From: Zanthoxylum bungeanum
Lineage: Eukaryota > Streptophyta > Magnoliopsida > Sapindales > Rutaceae
Length of the DNA stretch: 64,000 bases
Reading direction: 5' to 3'
Assembly (NCBI GenBank): GCA_019454045.1
Contig: SKCR01037601.1
Coordinates: forward strand, 21,121 to 85,120
In this document: positions 1-11,637 of the stretch, one piece after another
Position numbering within the stretch: position 1 is the stretch's first letter
How the letters are laid out: each line of letters starts with the position of its first letter
Program-made: the position numbers and the translations under genes
The notes under the pieces: model-generated
The model's database searches: none
Told to the model about the DNA's origin: nothing
Seen by the model: the letters and a program-made list of their open reading frames with translations, nothing else

Positions 1-300
1 AAATCGAATTTGACTCGACCCGACCCGCAATAAAGGATTTTGCCCTTTTTCCTCTATAGTTATTTTATCATAATTTATTTTAATCACAAATCTTTTCAAA
101 GTTATATCATAAAAATATATATTATGTATTTTTTCGACCCAACCTGACCAACACTTTTTTGACCCGACCTATAGTGACTCGACCCACGCGAGTTCCAATT
201 TAAAATTTCTAATTTCGGGTCATTCAACCTGCATGACCCGACCCGATCGGGTTTAAGAAAATTTTAAAAAACCCAATCTGACTCGACCCCTGAACACCCA
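1..300. repeat. ACCCGACCCG-rich degenerate repeat at window edge
   Basis: The words GACCCGACCC and GACTCGACCC recur through the first 300 bases, with a 12-bp palindrome ACCCGATCGGGT at 241-252. A similar word group (tgactcgaccc) stands near both ends of the block as a direct repeat. It looks like the edge of a non-coding transposon or a degenerate minisatellite. The left part is outside the window, so no class can be given. Confidence 0.4.
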
Positions 301-761
301 TACTCACAATAATAATAGTAGTGAGAGGTCAAATAAATTATTCCCCTCACACCAAATCAGTTCCTTATGGACTACGAAATATGAGTTGTACTCATAACAA
401 AACTAATCTAAATAAGTTACCCCAAACTTGTAACTGTAATATATATATATGGTCTGCCTTATGTCAGATTCATGTACACTTTATATGAACTGTAAAGGTA
501 AATAAAAGATAAAATTTTTGTCTTTTAGCTGAATGTGGACTTGTGGACTGTAAGATGCAGACTTGAATCTGACCCGCGCGTGTGTATATATATATGTGTG
601 TGTTTGCAATAGTCACGAAAATCAGTCGGGACGAGCGAGGATTTTGTTCTCATCCTGAGCTTGGATTTTGGATAAAAAAATCATCATGTACTGATTTGTG
701 AATTAGGATAAAAAATCGTCTTGAATTTCAATTTGAACCGTTCGGAATCTCAAATTTTTGC

Positions 762-767
762 CCGACA
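762..767 (-). promoter_or_regulatory. TGTCGG auxin response motif (distal)
   Basis: CCGACA on the plus strand, which is TGTCGG on the minus strand, the high-affinity binding word of AUXIN RESPONSE FACTORs. It is one of four copies upstream of the LBD start. A six-base match is weak on its own. Confidence 0.35.
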
Positions 768-1223
768 TTTTTACATTAAACCATTAACTACTAGGACGGA
801 CACAATATAATCTAGGTCAATTAGTGGGATATAGGATCGGGATGGAAAATCATCACGAATTTCTTATCGAATAATACGAGATCCTAAATTTTGATTGAGA
901 TATATGATTTTCTGTAACCCCTAATGCATGAATGGAGCACGAGGGCAAGACACGTGCACACAACCACTCAACTTTATCTTAAGCCCAAAAGAAGCAAATA
1001 GCAGCCAGTATGATCTCTTTTGCTTCACCAAGCTTCAAAGCAATTGGATCATCTTTTCATTTTGGGATAATATCTCAAATCTCCCTGTGTTTCCCTTAAA
1101 TTGTCTACATTACAAATTGTTTTCTCTTTAATTTTCAATTTGGTCATGCTTCCTTTATGTTTTGAATAGAATCAAAGCCCAGACAAATGCTCCTAATGAA
1201 TAATATTTTAATCAAAATGTGAG

Positions 1224-1229
1224 CCGACA
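1224..1229 (-). promoter_or_regulatory. TGTCGG auxin response motif (distal)
   Basis: CCGACA on the plus strand, TGTCGG on the minus strand, about 1.3 kb before the LBD start codon. Confidence 0.35.
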
Positions 1230-1744
1230 AAATTCATTGTTTTCTTTTATGGTTTGGTTTATGGTGAGATGATAAAATTATAATTTTGATTGAAATATAA
1301 TTTTAAGTGTTTATTTAATGATAAAAAAAATTGTTAAAAAAAATTACATAACATCATTTATAAATTATCGTTTAATCACTATACATTTTCAATCACAATA
1401 TTAAACATAACCTAAATCAATGAGTAATTATCACATTTCTACCTCATATATTAAAATAGAAAAAATTGTCACCTTCTCCCATATAGTGTTGAAATTAACG
1501 ATTTATAAATTAATGAACAAAAAAGAGCTGTATCCATTACGCGGTCATTATAAGCAGACTCTCAAAGTAATTTTATTTCTATTTTTTTAAAAAAAAAATT
1601 ATTTTCAGGATTCATTCTGATTGAGTGGACAATAAATTAACATTTAACCAAATAAAATTAAAAAATTAACGAGAGAAAAATGTGTATCCATCCAAAAAAA
1701 GAAACATCATCAAGTTGCCGATCTCTACTAAATCACTAAGTAGT

Positions 1745-1750
1745 TGTCGG
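1745..1750 (+). promoter_or_regulatory. TGTCGG auxin response motif
   Basis: TGTCGG on the plus strand, about 0.8 kb before the LBD start codon. Confidence 0.35.
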
Positions 1751-2427
1751 TAGGCGTCACTGGCAGGTGGCAGTTGTAGAAATAGAAGTAGAAATTAAAT
1801 AAAGCTTCCACAAAGCGAGACAGCAGCAGTTCCCAGGTGTGGCGTTTGGCCTAAAGAAAAACAATAAATTAAAAATTGTTAAAAATTGTATTAAAAAATA
1901 AAACCATATTGTATAATCATTTAAGTTGGTTTTTAATCTTTTTTTTTTTTTATTTTTTTTTTAAATCGTTGGAAATTCCGTTGTCAAATTACATTTTCCG
2001 GATTTAAATAAAACATAGAAAACCCTCGGCTATCCCAAATTCTTATAAGAAACACATCATTAAATTCGAACTCAGAATCTCAAGATAAGATGATGAGTCA
2101 TACACCACCAAACCACAATCTCTTGGACACGGTTCGCCTTTAATACATTACATCAAAACTCCCATATTGAATTTCTCTAAAGTACAACTACGACAGTCAT
2201 TAATAGAGGTAATGCTCCCAAATAAGTAGTCGGCAAAGGCCTCAAAGCTTTTTTTTTTTTTTTTTTTAAAAAAAATATAAAAATAAGAATGGGTTCGACG
2301 AAACTTCTACCACTAAACATAAAATCATTTAATACAAACTTACTACATTGAATCAATAAATCTAAAATTTAATAATATTATGTCAAAATATCGATACTCT
2401 ACAATATGTGTAAATAAAAATTTGGTG

Positions 2428-2433
2428 CCGACA
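2428..2433 (-). promoter_or_regulatory. TGTCGG auxin response motif next to the core promoter
   Basis: CCGACA lies about 10 bp upstream of the TATA box of the LBD gene. A classical TGTCTC word follows at 2475-2480, just after the TATA box. Genes of the LBD16/LBD29 type are known direct targets of ARF7 and ARF19 in lateral root formation, so this placement is plausible as a real control site. Confidence 0.45.
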
Positions 2434-2443
2434 CTGGCTCTCT

Positions 2444-2453
2444 CTATATATAT
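2444..2453 (+). promoter_or_regulatory. TATA box of the LBD gene
   Basis: CTATATATAT lies 109-118 bp upstream of the ATG at 2562. A transcription start near 2480 would give a leader of about 80 bases. No other TATA word lies closer to the start codon. Confidence 0.55.
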
Positions 2454-2561
2454 GTTCCCTTAAAGGCTTACATTTGTCTCCCATTCACTCCCCTTAATTA
2501 TAATACCTTAATAAAAGTCTCTTCATTTCCTAGTGTGCTCGTGTGCATAAACCCCACAAAA

Positions 2562-3404
2562 ATGGCATCTTCTGGAAATGGGACAGGATCTCCTTGCGGT
2601 GCATGCAAGTTTCTCCGGCGAAAATGTGCCTCCGATTGCATTTTCGCTCCGTATTTCTGCTCGGAGCAAGGCCCTTCCCGGTTTGCTGCCATTCATAAAG
2701 TGTTTGGTGCAAGTAATGTGTCAAAACTTTTGTTGCATATCCCGGTTGCTGATCGTTGTGAAGCTCTTGTTACATTTGCATACGAAGCTCAAGCTCGGAT
2801 TATAGATCCTACTTATGGTTGTGTTACTCATATCTTTGCCTTACAACAACAGGTTTGTTAATCATCCTTTTTCTTTTGAGAAATTATCATTTGCCTTATA
2901 TATAAAAATATTCTAAAACTTTAAACAAATTCAATTTTATAATCAATGTGTCAATCAACTTAAACATTGAAATTTTTGAATATTTTCATATATAAAGACT
3001 TTTTTGTTTCCTTTTGGAAGTTTCAAGTAATTATTAATTATTAATTGCTCTAATTTTTTAATTTTTTTTTTTTTTAAATAAAGGTGGCATGCTTGCAAGC
3101 TCAGTTGATGCAAGTGAAGGCACAGCTATCACACAAATACAAGATGGATTCAAGGAGTGGTATTGAGATTAATCATTATCATGATCAATGGCAAGGAAAT
3201 GCAAATGGGGTGCCTTCGTTTACAAGTAATTACTATCCTTCTAGTAGTTACATGAACCCAATATCACCTCAGAGCTCACTGGAATCAGCTGATCATCACA
3301 ACAATGATGGGATGAATTTGCAAGAAATTCAAAGTAGATCAGATGATATTTCATTCCAAGCTCATAATAGGAAGAGACCATATAAAACTGATCACTTGGG
3401 GTGA
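2562..3404 (+). CDS. LBD16: LOB-domain transcription factor, LBD16/LBD29-like (two exons)
   Basis: Plant-specific nuclear transcription factor of the LOB-domain class I group. Exon 1 is 2562-2852 and exon 2 is 3084-3404. The 231-bp intron 2853-3083 has GT...AG ends and falls between codons. The product is 203 residues. The Cys block CX2CX6CX3C is complete (C12, C15, C22, C26). The GAS block runs from about F41 through G49-A50-S51 to the DPxYGC motif at 82-87. The leucine-zipper-like coiled coil LX6LX3LX6L is exact (L94, L101, L105, L112) and spans the splice junction. The tail is Asn/Ser/His-rich and unstructured. I chose ATG 2562 over the upstream in-frame ATG 2535 because family members begin MASSxxG. 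By family knowledge LBD16-type proteins act downstream of auxin in lateral and adventitious root initiation. Length is slightly short for LBD16. Assignment to LBD16 rather than LBD29 rests on the N-terminus and is less sure than the family. Confidence 0.93.
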
Positions 3405-3571
3405 GCTTCAAGCACTTGCCCTTAGAATGATGAGGAACTGATCAAGTAATTATGTTGTATATACTGAGAGTTAATGATTTTTCAAAAAACTTAATTAGTA
3501 TAACTCCAAAATTAAAGCCTAAAGTTGGCATTTAATTTCCTTTTTTTTTTTTTTTTATCTTTGCTACTATG

Positions 3572-3577
3572 AATAAA
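3572..3577 (+). terminator. Candidate poly(A) signal of the LBD gene
   Basis: AATAAA about 170 bp after the stop codon, following a long T run. It is the first canonical signal downstream of the gene. Confidence 0.4.
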
Positions 3578-4521
3578 TTGCTTGATAGGGCAGTTGGGTT
3601 AACTTTCTTCAAGTAAATAATCTTTTATGTCATATTGAACAATAATTTACTCTGGTCATTCAATAGGCACATCCTTGAGCAAATTTAAAGAGACATTATC
3701 CTTGAAATTTGGATTTTTTTGGTATTTTTTTTGTATTCTATGCCTAACAGGTTCAATGATATAACACATAGACATAAGGAAAAAAATTGAACTCTCTTCT
3801 GTCGTTTTGCAAATATGGGATAGTGTTAAAATAGTAAAGAAGAGATTATTAGTTCTTAATTAATGATACTTTTATTGTGAATATGAATGAATTATTACAT
3901 ATGCATAGAGAAAGTAAAAAAGAGAGATGGAGGAATTTAAGTGGTTCGGTAATGTGTGTATATCCACTAACTAAAGGGCTACAAATTTTATTATTATATG
4001 AAATAAAGTTTATATCACTTGTTTAAATCTAACAATAATACCCATATGTTTAAATCCCATTATACTCTAACAACTAATCGATTTATTACATAATATTAAA
4101 TATCAACCACTTAAATGGGAATCCTCAAGTCAATGCTCATTTTCGTTACTGAAAACACATGTTATGACATTAACATTATGTTATTAATTAAGTCTTTTGA
4201 GTTTGCTTCTCTCAACAAATGTCTAAATCCAAAATACAGCTTTGCTAGGAGTATTGGATTTATTGATAATATTACTTTGACATTAATTTGCTTAGGGTTT
4301 TTCATTTACATTTCTTCAATGTTTGTGTGCGAAGAAATTCTTGAGACCCCACTTGCCTAGGGTTTACAATTCATTCTAATAATAAGTTAGGTTAACCTAA
4401 TGCAAGTACTCTTTCTTAATTCTATACCAATACCCTAAAGGCTTGTACACACTCATACAGACAGAATGTCCCCTTGGTTGAATGCAAATGACAATGTGTG
4501 TGTCTATATATATATATATAT
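3578..4521. other. Intergenic DNA between the LBD gene and the Tnt1-like element
   Basis: AT-rich sequence with no convincing coding region. It ends in a TA microsatellite (about 4505-4521) that is the insertion site of the following retrotransposon. Its natural continuation is at 9340. Confidence 0.6.
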
Positions 4522-4902
4522 TGTTGAGTGTGATTCTAAAACACCCATGTAGGGGCATAGTAGTAATAAGGTTGAGATGTCATGTGTAAAACTATAAGCA
4601 CGTGTGTGTGCCTTATATACTTTACTCTTTGTGTATTTGACAGAATCAGCTTGTAACAAATTCTTCTTGGTTCATCCCTAATAAAACAGAGAGAGAGAGC
4701 TTGAAGCTCTTGGCTAAAAACCATTCTTGTACTCTTCTTTTCACTTTGTGCGTGTGTCTTCCATTGTAGACTCAGGGTTGTATTCTTGTGTGGGTATTTC
4801 ACAAAGCAAATAACAAGGTCCGTAGCTGACAGGTTGAGGTTTCTTTCTTGGGGCTATCTTGGGTGGGCAATTGATGATTCTTTATTCATCATTGCTGTAA
4901 CA
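4522..4902 (+). repeat. 5' LTR of the Tnt1-like element
   Basis: It begins TGTTGAG and ends GTAACA. It contains a CACGTG G-box at 4599-4604 and a TATA word TTATATAC at 4613-4620, giving a plausible U3 promoter. A GA-rich stretch (agagagagag) follows in the presumed R/U5. It repeats at 8959-9339. Confidence 0.95.
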
Positions 4903-4905
4903 AAC

Positions 4906-4917
4906 TGGTATCAGAGC
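4906..4917 (+). other. Primer binding site, initiator tRNA-Met
   Basis: TGGTATCAGAGC, the exact complement of the 3' end of plant initiator tRNA-Met, three bases after the 5' LTR. This is the usual copia primer site. Confidence 0.95.
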
Positions 4918-4933
4918 TTGGATCTGGAGGAAG

Positions 4934-7900
4934 ATGACTCAACAGAAATTGGAGGTTGTAAGATTTGATGGAGAGAATGACTTCAATCTTTGGAGACTCA
5001 AGATGAGAGCAATCTTGGTACACCAAGGTCTTGAAGCTGCCATTGAAGATGATCCTAAAGAGGCTGTGGCAGGGACAAGTGATGCTAATAAGCTTAAGGA
5101 TATCCTAAGACAGGCACATAGTGCTATAATCTTGAGTCTTGGTGACAATGTCCTTAGGGAAGTAGCTCATGAGAAAACCGCCTATGGCCTGTGGAAGAAA
5201 CTAGAGGATCTTTACATGAAGAAATCACTAGCCAACAGATTGTACATCAAGAAAAGGTTATATACCTTAGCCATGCAAGAAGGAGGATCAATCGGAGACC
5301 ATCTAGATGACTTCAACAAGATCATGATAGATCTTGAGAATATTGATGTGAAAATCAGTGATGAGGACCAAGCTATCATCCTACTCAGTTCTTTGCCAAG
5401 CTCATATGAACACTTTGTGGACACCCTACTATATGGGAGAGAGACATTATCCATGAAGGATGTTAAATCATCCTTGAAGTCTAAAGACCTAAAGAAGAGG
5501 AGTGAGGAATCAAGCAAAGAACAAGGAGAAGGACTGACGGCTAGGGGAAGGACTGAAAGAAGAGAAAACAAACACAAGAAGGGTAGATCAAAGTCAAAGA
5601 ATAAAGTTTTGAAGTGTTTCAACTGCCACAAGGAAGGACACTTCAAAAGGGACTATCATGATCTCAAGAAAGGAAAAGCTAAGCCCAGACATGAGGCTGA
5701 CAGGGATGGAGATGCCGCTGTTGCAGATGGGGACTCAGATGGTGGTTATGAATCTGCTGATCTATTAATTGCTGCCAACAACAAAACAGAAGGTCAGTGG
5801 ATTTTAGATTCTGGATGCTCTTTTCATATGTGCCCTAGTAGAGAATTGTTTACTTCGTATAAGCTCATAGATGGAGGAAAGGTGTTGATGGGAAATAACC
5901 AAGCTTATAAAGTCATCGGTATTGGATCAATAAGAGTAAAGATGCATGATGATGTAGTTAGAGAACTAGACAATGTAAGACATGTTCCTGATTTGAAGAG
6001 AAACTTGGTATCTCTGGGTATGATTGATGAATCAGGGTTTACCATAATTGTTAAAGATGGAATCATGAAAATAACTAGAGGTTCAATGGTGGTGATGAAA
6101 GGAGGTAGACAGAATGGCTTATATGTCTTGCAAGGGGAAACTGTTGTTGGGGATGTGAGTGTGACAATGTCTTCAGTTTTGGACAAAACAAAACTGTGGC
6201 ATCTAAGGATGGCTCATATCAGTGAAAGGGGTCTGAGGGAACTCTGCAAACAGGGCTTAATCAAAGAAGATAAACTTGAGCCTTTAGAATTTTGTGAAAA
6301 TTGTGTACTTGGGAAGTCAACAAGAGTGAAATTTGGTGTAGGACAGCACAAAACCAAGGGAACCTTGGATTATATCCATTCAGACTTATGGGGACCTGCT
6401 CAAACCCCATCTCTGAGTGGAGGAAGATACTTCATATCTATGATAGACGATTACTCTAGAAAGCTTTGGGTGGAAATCTTAAAGAGTAAAGATCAAGCCT
6501 TTGAGGCATTTACTGCTTGGAAGATTTTGATAGAAAACCAAACAGAGAAGAAGATCAAAAGGGTCAGAACTGACAATGGTCTGGAGTATTGTAATGCTGA
6601 GTTTGACAGGATGTGTAGAGAAAGTGGTATTGCTAGGCATAAAACAGTTAGGCTGACACCCCAGCAGAATGGCCTTGCCGAAAGGATGAACATGACTCTG
6701 TTGGAAAGAGTCAGGTGTATGTTGAATCACTCAGGGCTTCCTATGAAGTTCTGGGCAGAAGCATTATCCACTGCATGCTATGTCATTAACAGGAGTCCAT
6801 CAACTGCAATAGAGGCTAAGACACCTGAAGAAATGTGGTCTGGGAAAGCAGCTGATTATTCAAACTTAAGGGTATTTGGATGTCAAGCTTATGTACATGT
6901 TAAGCAAGGGAAATTGGAACCAAGGGCTCTGAAAGGAATTTTCTTAGGGTATCCAGAAGGAGTGAAAGGTTACAAAGTCTGGTTACCAGAAATGAACCCT
7001 CCTAAGAGCATCATCAGTAGGGATGTTGTGTTTAATGAAGCTCAAATACTTCATAAACACTTAAAGCCTATTGTAGCACATGACCAAGAGACCAACAATC
7101 CAGATACTGCAAGGTTTGAGGTGGAGCTCAAGGGAAACCAGCAAAAGGAACAAGCTGAAGAACCAGAAGAAGAATCTGATCCTCACCTATCTGAAACAGA
7201 TAATGAAGAAGACTATCAGTTAGTCAGGGATAGGAAACGAAGGGCTGTGAGACCACCAGTAAGATTTGGCTATGCTGATCTAATAGCTTATGCCCTATCT
7301 ACAGCACAAGATTTTGGTGATGATCCCAGAAGCTATAAGGAAGCAGTACACAGTGTGAACAAAGAACAGTGAATAAGAGCAATGGAAAATGAGCTCAAGT
7401 CACTGGAAAAGAACAGAACCTGGAAGCTTGTTCCAAGGCCAAAAGACAGGAAGATAATTGGCTGCAAATGGATATACAAGCTGAAGGAGGGAATTGATGA
7501 GACATAACCTTGGAAGTTCAAGGCAAGGTTAGTAGCTAAGGGGTTTACACAGCAAGAAGGGGTTGATTATCAGGAGGTTTTCTCCCCAGTGGTGAAGCAC
7601 ACTTCTATTAGAGTGCTCCTAGCACTAACAGCTTCATTTGATTTAGAGTTGGAACAAATGGATGTGAAGACTGCCTTCTTACATGGGGAATTGGAAGAAG
7701 ATCTCTTCATGGAGCAACCTGAGGGATATGTAGACAATAACTTGAGAGATAAAGTTTGTTTGCTGTTGAAGTCACTGTATGGGTTAAAGCAGTCTCCCAG
7801 ACAGTGGTACAAAAGATTCGATGAATTTATGATAAAGATTCACTACAACAGAAGCAAGTATGACTCATGTGTCTACTACAGGAAGCTCAAGAGTGGGCTA

Positions 7901-8944
7901 TGGATCTACCTTCTGCTCTATGTGGATGATATGCTCATAGCATGCAAGGATAAGCAGGAAGTCAGAAGGTTGAAATCACTTCTGAGCTCTGAATTTGAAA
8001 TGAAGGATTTGGGGAGTGCTAAGAAAATTCTAGGGATGGAACTGCTCAGGGACAGAAGCAATGGAACAATTTTCTTAACTCAAGAACATTATGTCAACAA
8101 GATACTAAACAGATTTGAATTGGCGAAATCAAAGCCTGTCTCAACACCAATGGCTGCTCACTTCAAATTGTCAGTTGCACAGTATCCAGGAAAGAAGGAA
8201 GATGTTGCGTACATGAAACAAGTGCCATATGCAAGTGCAGTAGGTAGTACAATGTATGCAATGGTCTGTTCTAGGCCTGATGTAGCCTATGCAATGAGCG
8301 TGGTGAGCAGGTTTATGGCTAATCCAGGAAGAAAGCATTGGGAAGCTATGAAATGGCTATTGAGATATTTTAAAGGAACCTCAACATATGGGCTGATGTA
8401 CAGAAGCAAAAAGGATAGTGAGGAACCTTTAAAAGGGTTTGTTGATGCTGACTATACTGGAGACATAGATAAAAGAAGATCGTTGACAGGTTATGTGTTC
8501 ACCTTGTTTAATGGAGTAGTAAGTTGGAAAGCTTCGTTACAGCATGTAGTTGCCTTGTCAACAACTGAGGCAGAGTACATGGCTATCACAGAAGCTGTGA
8601 AGGAAGCCCTATGGCTAAAGGGTTTGATCAATGAATTGGGAATTGATCAGAGAAAAGTCTGTGTTTGGTGTGACAGCCAAAGTGCTTTGGATCTTGCTAA
8701 GGATCCTAAGCATCATGAGAGAACTAAACACATTGACATAAGGCTGCATTTTATTAGGGATGAAATCGGCAAAGGCATAGTTCAACTGCTGAAGATTGAT
8801 ACTGCAGTCAACCCAGCTGATATGCTCACAAAGCCACTGCCTGTGTCTAGGTTCCAAGATCTGGTGAAAAATATAGGTATGGTGAGTTTGAGAGGAGGGA
8901 GGTTGGATGCATCAGTAAAGCAGGTGGAGTTGATTGTTTTTTGA
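4934..8944 (+). pseudogene. Copia gag-pol polyprotein with two in-frame stops
   Basis: One reading frame of 1,336 codons holds all copia domains in order: gag (residues 1-225), zinc knuckle (228-241), protease with DSG (D292), integrase with its Cys/His region and DD35E triad (D484, D547, E583), reverse transcriptase with YVDD (7919-7930), and RNase H ending near the 3' LTR. Two stops break it: TGA at 7370-7372, where copia proteins have a Trp, and TAA at 7505-7507, both between integrase and the RT core. The frame is otherwise continuous, with no indel. The zinc knuckle has Tyr at position 241 (codon 5654-5656) in place of its last Cys, which should weaken RNA binding by Gag. Gag, protease and integrase could still be made. 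RT and RNase H would need readthrough. Confidence 0.95.
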
Positions 8945-8947
8945 ATC

Positions 8948-8958
8948 AAGGTGGAGAT
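8948..8958 (+). other. Polypurine tract of the Tnt1-like element
   Basis: AAGGTGGAGAT directly before the 3' LTR, the plus-strand DNA priming site. Confidence 0.85.
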
Positions 8959-9339
8959 TGTTGAGTGTGATTCTAAAACACCCATGTAGGGGCATAGTAG
9001 TAATAAGGTTGAGATGTCATGTGTAAAACTATAAGCACGTGTGTGTGCCTTATATACTTTACTCTTTGTGTATTTGACAGAATCAGCTTGTAACAAATTC
9101 TTCTTGGTTCATCCCTAATAAAACAGAGAGAGAGAGCTTGAAGCTCTTGGCTAAAAACCATTCTTGTACTCTTCTTTTCACTTTGTGCGTGTGTCTTCCA
9201 TTGTAGACTCAGGGTTGTATTCTTGTGTGGGTATTTCACAAAGCAAATAACAAGGTCCGTAGCTGACAGGTTGAGTTTTATTTCTTGGGGCTATCTTGGG
9301 TGGGCAATTGATGATTCTTTATTCATCATTGCTGTAACA
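8959..9339 (+). repeat. 3' LTR of the Tnt1-like element
   Basis: 381 bp, same length as the 5' LTR. The two differences I see are in the 'ggttgag..tttcttgggg' stretch near 9274-9282 (two transversions). Confidence 0.95.
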
Positions 9340-9639
9340 TTTATATATATATATAATTTAATTATAAGCTTTGACAGCTTTTATCAACCCAATTAAGAAA
9401 TTATTTTTCGGTTCTCCAGATCCAATAATGGTTGGTATATACATGTATGGTATGTTAGGGGATCATGGGTTAAAATTGGCACCCCTTTGTTGTAATTTTC
9501 CAAAAAAAAAAGGGGTTAAAATTGGCACGCAAGTAAAATGAAATTGAGAACAATTATGAGTTTATGAGGCTTTGTCTGCTATATAATAATATAATAATAA
9601 TTATGAGGGTTAGCCTATACCATACATATTAATAATAAA
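9340..9639. other. Host flank right of the Tnt1-like element
   Basis: AT-rich DNA that continues the sequence interrupted at 4521. The word ggggttaaaattggcac occurs twice in it (around 9469-9484 and 9512-9525). No gene is visible. Confidence 0.5.
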
Positions 9640-10169
9640 ATAATATAATGAGACACATATTTAACGTGGTAAAACCCTAAATGTGAGAGAAATATTCATG
9701 GACAAATGTAGAAGTACTATCAGTAGATTCTTTGAGAATCCGATATTAGATGTTACAATGTACCACTCCGACAGCCCATAGTATTTGGGCAATAACTTTC
9801 TCATTCGAACTTCGATTTTTATGAATTTTATACCACTGAAAAGCGGAGATCGAGATCTACAACTTCCGCGTTGAATTTTTTCCAAAATCGGACCAGAAAT
9901 AGGTCAAAATGTAAGTCAAAAATTCTGATGAATAGTAATTTTGGACCAAAATGGAAGAATCTCAAACTTTCTCCAAAATTCTACACTTTTTTCCAACCTT
10001 CCAAATATCAAATGAATCCTACTATATAAAGGGTGTACTATTGACCAAATTCACAAAATGAGAAGAAGAAAGGAAATAAGAAAACGTGAGAAGGAATAGG
10101 AGGAAGAAGAAGAAAAAGAGGAAAATGGAAAGAAGAAAAGAAGAAAGAAAGAAGAAACAAGAAACAAGA
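9640..10169. repeat. Left half of an unresolved repeat split by Copia-R
   Basis: Non-coding sequence with a TATA word (ctatataaaggg, near 10022-10033) followed by a purine-rich tract of GAA/GAAA. It ends in CAAGA (10165-10169), the duplicated target of Copia-R, and should rejoin at 31375. The TATA-plus-leader look suggests an LTR of another element, but I cannot find its ends. Confidence 0.4.
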
Positions 10170-11637
10170 TGTTGGTTTCTATGATTAGTCCCAAGATCAT
10201 AATGAACAAAGAAATATGAATGAATAACAAAGAAGTATGGCGGAAACACACTTACATCGATCGATTTTGGATGCGTCAAACAACAAAAATTTTCCTCTCC
10301 AAGCAGTCCAAGATTCGGCCAAGGCAGTCCACAATGCTCCAAGCTTTGTTTTGTCTTTCCAAGCTCTTGAATAGGTTTTCCTATCACCTCTTGATGATCC
10401 TTGAAGAGTGCTAGCCCTTTGATAAACTTTGCAACAAAATCTTATCAATTTTCCCTTCAATTTCGGCCAAGAAATGAAAGAAATGGGAGAGCCAAAAACA
10501 GTCACTGGTTTCGACAATTTGGGAGAGAGAAGAAGATGAAGATTTGATTTCAAAAATCAATATTAATTGTTTCAAAAACAATTGTAAATGATATACCAAA
10601 CCTTGGTTGGCATAAGTCTTTCACCTTACTTTGACTTGGAGTGTTTTACACACTTTAACCAACTCACCTAAACCCATCAAGCTAAAGTAAATTAGTTGAC
10701 TAGTAATGTGATGGTTGATGTGACATGTGGGCCCCACTCGATTCCGAATGCGAGTGGGCCCGCAAACACTCCCGGGCTCAGGTTCGCTAATTCCGAATTA
10801 ACGAACTTCCGTCGCGACGTAATTAAATCGAATTTAATTAAATAATTATGCCTAGCAAAATTACTATTCACGTCGCTAACGAATTAATTCTAAATTAACT
10901 CGTTTGCCCGAATTAAAATCTAATTTTAATTCCGCGTCGAAATCTAATTCCGAATAATATATCGAATATATTATTTTAATGATTAATTCCAAATTAATCT
11001 TTCTTTCTCTTCAAATAGTACTTTATCCAAGATAAAGTCTCTTCATAATTAATCCAAGATTAATTAAGCTCGAATCATACGTCATCGGTGAATCTTCGGG
11101 AAGCGACCCAAGAGAACCCTAGATATGTTGGCAGTAAATCCGGTCGTCAGACTATCCGAACACGTACGTACCTCGTACTATATTTTTACCGATTTACGAG
11201 ACAAGGTTGGCTTCTAGTAAAGCGCCATGCCTACCCAATTCTCCAGAAATATTCTTACTGGAATATACGATCTTTATCAGGCGTAGTATATCGTAGTATT
11301 GTGTATAGCGATCCAGTATCGGATGTCACGTGCGAGGCCTGGGGCTGGAATAGTGTCTGCCCCATACGAAGCACATATCAGATATCAACCAACTAGTCTC
11401 TTTGAATCGGATAATCATGACCTTGTCATATTATCCCGATGGTTGCAACACTATAGAGAACCAGTTCTGAATCTCTGCGTGATCATCATCTCCATATGTC
11501 TGAAGTGATACTTCCGTCTTGACATCACATCCAATACACTACGATTCTCAATAAACCCAGAAGAGGCGTACACAGAACCTGTTAAAGCCCTAGACAACCA
11601 AAACCAAAGTTTACTGATTGTCGCAAGTACTAGCGAT
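10170..11637 (-). repeat. 3' LTR of Copia-R, truncated
   Basis: Matches 29434 to about 30897 of the other LTR and then breaks off into RT sequence. The missing part is the U3 start (the 30898-31374 counterpart). Confidence 0.9.

Larger units (their letters stand above)
301..2427. other. Intergenic DNA upstream of the LBD gene
   Basis: AT-rich DNA with poly-A/T runs and a short TA microsatellite near 440-450. I see no coding region longer than chance. Three TGTCGG-type auxin response motifs lie here and are listed separately. The rest shows nothing I can name. Confidence 0.6.
4522..9339 (+). mobile_element. Tnt1-like Ty1/copia LTR retrotransposon, nearly complete
   Basis: The element is 4,818 bp with two 381-bp LTRs that I see differing at only two positions, which marks a recent insertion. 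Order is 5' LTR, primer binding site, one gag-pol frame, polypurine tract, 3' LTR, as expected for copia. The ends are TG...CA. The flanks are TATAT on the left and TTTAT on the right, an imperfect five-base duplication inside a TA microsatellite where slippage is likely. The gag start and domain order resemble the Tork/Tnt1 lineage. The polyprotein has two in-frame stops, so this copy is not autonomous. It sits about 1.1 kb downstream of the LBD stop codon, in the same orientation. Confidence 0.95.

Noticed and set aside
4536..4802. Antisense open frame inside the Tnt1-like LTR, identical to one at 8973-9239
   Set aside because: It is duplicated only because both LTRs contain it. No homology, and the LTR is a promoter and leader region.
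7333..9096. Several minus-strand open frames across the copia polyprotein
   Set aside because: They are shadows of the plus-strand gag-pol frame, with low-complexity or hydrophobic translations and no family match.
10022..10599. Minus-strand hydrophobic and Phe/Ser-rich frames near the Copia-R 3' LTR
   Set aside because: They arise from the purine-rich tract on the plus strand and run across the element boundary at 10170.
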